The notes beneath the pieces are model-generated. The model saw only the letters and a program-made list of their open reading frames with translations, made no database searches and was not told the origin of the DNA. Shown piece by piece: positions 4,809 through 5,099 of a DNA stretch of 5,099 bases; within the stretch, counting starts at the first letter, position 1; each line of letters begins with the position of its first letter. This DNA comes from Actinomycetota bacterium. Its GTDB lineage: Bacteria; Actinomycetota; CADDZG01; WHSQ01. A program made the position numbers and the translations under genes. The DNA lies in assembly GCA_016781115.1 (NCBI GenBank), contig JADDQX010000198.1:1-5099 (forward strand), given 5' to 3'.

Positions 4809-4856
4809 ATGCGCGAGACCCTCTCTCCCGTAGTTCTCGGGATATGCGCCCCATGA
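4809..4856 (+). CDS. 15-codon leader ORF overlapping the terminal gene start
   Basis: ATG 4809 follows a strong ribosome binding site and encodes MRETLSPVVLGICAP before TGA at 4854-4856. That stop overlaps ATG 4853 of the next gene (ATGA), a layout that gives translational coupling. It may be a leader peptide, or the true N-terminus of the downstream gene separated from it by a frameshift (natural or a sequencing indel). No attenuator hairpin was recognised. Confidence 0.4.
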   Translation: MRETLSPVVLGICAP

Positions 4857-5099
4857 TGGGTATGCGAGACACGATCTTTGTGAGAGGCCAACAGCTGGGG
4901 GTTGAGCTCGAGCAAATCAGCGGACGCAAGGGTGCCGGAACGCATGTGCTGAGTCTCGGGTTAGAGGTGCAACCAAGGCGAGACCTTGCTGGGAGGTCCC
5001 TTCTGTTGGGTGGGGATCTGTCGATAACCCCGCGAAATGGCGGAACTATGGCGCTTGCGCATGTTCACTCCTCGAGCAGCCCCCCGAACTTTGTACCTG
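4853..5099 (+). CDS. Unidentified protein, N-terminal part only (runs off right edge)
   Basis: An open frame of 82 codons continues to the window end. ATG 4853 is preferred because it overlaps the leader stop (ATGA); ATG 4844, 4856 and 4862 are in-frame alternatives, and none has a good ribosome binding site of its own. The product alternates hydrophobic strands and Gly turns (RDTIFVRGQQLGVELEQISG, THVLSLGLEVQP, RSLLLGGDLSITP, GTMALAHVHSS), suggesting a beta-rich soluble domain without a signal peptide. I do not recognise the family. It lies 108 nt after the zinc-ribbon stop in the same direction and may belong to the same operon. Confidence 0.65.
   Translation, partial: MMGMRDTIFVRGQQLGVELEQISGRKGAGTHVLSLGLEVQPRRDLAGRSLLLGGDLSITPRNGGTMALAHVHSSSSPPNFVP

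Noticed and set aside
4742..4852. Stop-codon read-through from the second zinc-ribbon gene into the terminal gene
   Set aside because: The frame is the same and open after TAG 4742, but the zinc-ribbon protein looks complete and a leader ORF with a strong ribosome binding site intervenes; chance is the simpler explanation.

Overview
This is a 5.1-kb accessory-type stretch from a high-GC bacterium. The GC content, frequent GTG and TTG starts, TANNNT-type -10 elements and an apparently leaderless start suggest an actinobacterium-like host, perhaps one of the less-studied soil lineages. No phylogenetic marker is present, so this is inference. No rRNA, tRNA, transposase, integrase or CRISPR array was seen.

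Left part (1-1291): a minus-strand gene runs off the left edge and encodes an XRE-type helix-turn-helix fused to at least six TPR-like repeats. Divergent from it, and too short for ordinary gene callers, is a 38-codon gene with a good ribosome binding site. It encodes a classic signal peptide followed by only 13 residues that contain two cysteines. Between the two start codons lies a perfect 6+6-bp palindrome, TGTGAC-N5-GTCACA. An HTH-TPR regulator, a divergent secreted mini-peptide and an operator-like site together resemble the RRNPP peptide quorum-sensing systems of Firmicutes. This is the most interesting item in the window.

Middle part (1292-2448): a small two-helix membrane protein with a charged cytoplasmic-looking tail is followed by a pair with overlapping stop and start (TGATG): a 65-aa charged protein and a 92-aa stand-alone Cas2-like/SinR-family protein. 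The pair is laid out like a toxin-antitoxin module.

Right part (2530-4744): four tightly packed plus-strand genes form an obvious operon. They encode a Cys-rich zinc-ribbon protein with a Gly-rich insert, a 188-aa protein with a possible PH-like beta fold, a DUF4062 protein (TIR-like fold) with an unassigned C-terminal region, and a second small zinc-ribbon protein. The first three are joined by 4-nt stop/start overlaps. DUF4062 domains are common in bacterial conflict and STAND-type signalling proteins, so this is a candidate defence or signalling operon. A 15-codon leader ORF then overlaps the start of a last, unidentified gene that runs off the right edge.

Overall, the window may link a peptide-sensing regulator to a set of small conflict-type genes. 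The regulatory link is inferred from adjacency and the palindrome only.
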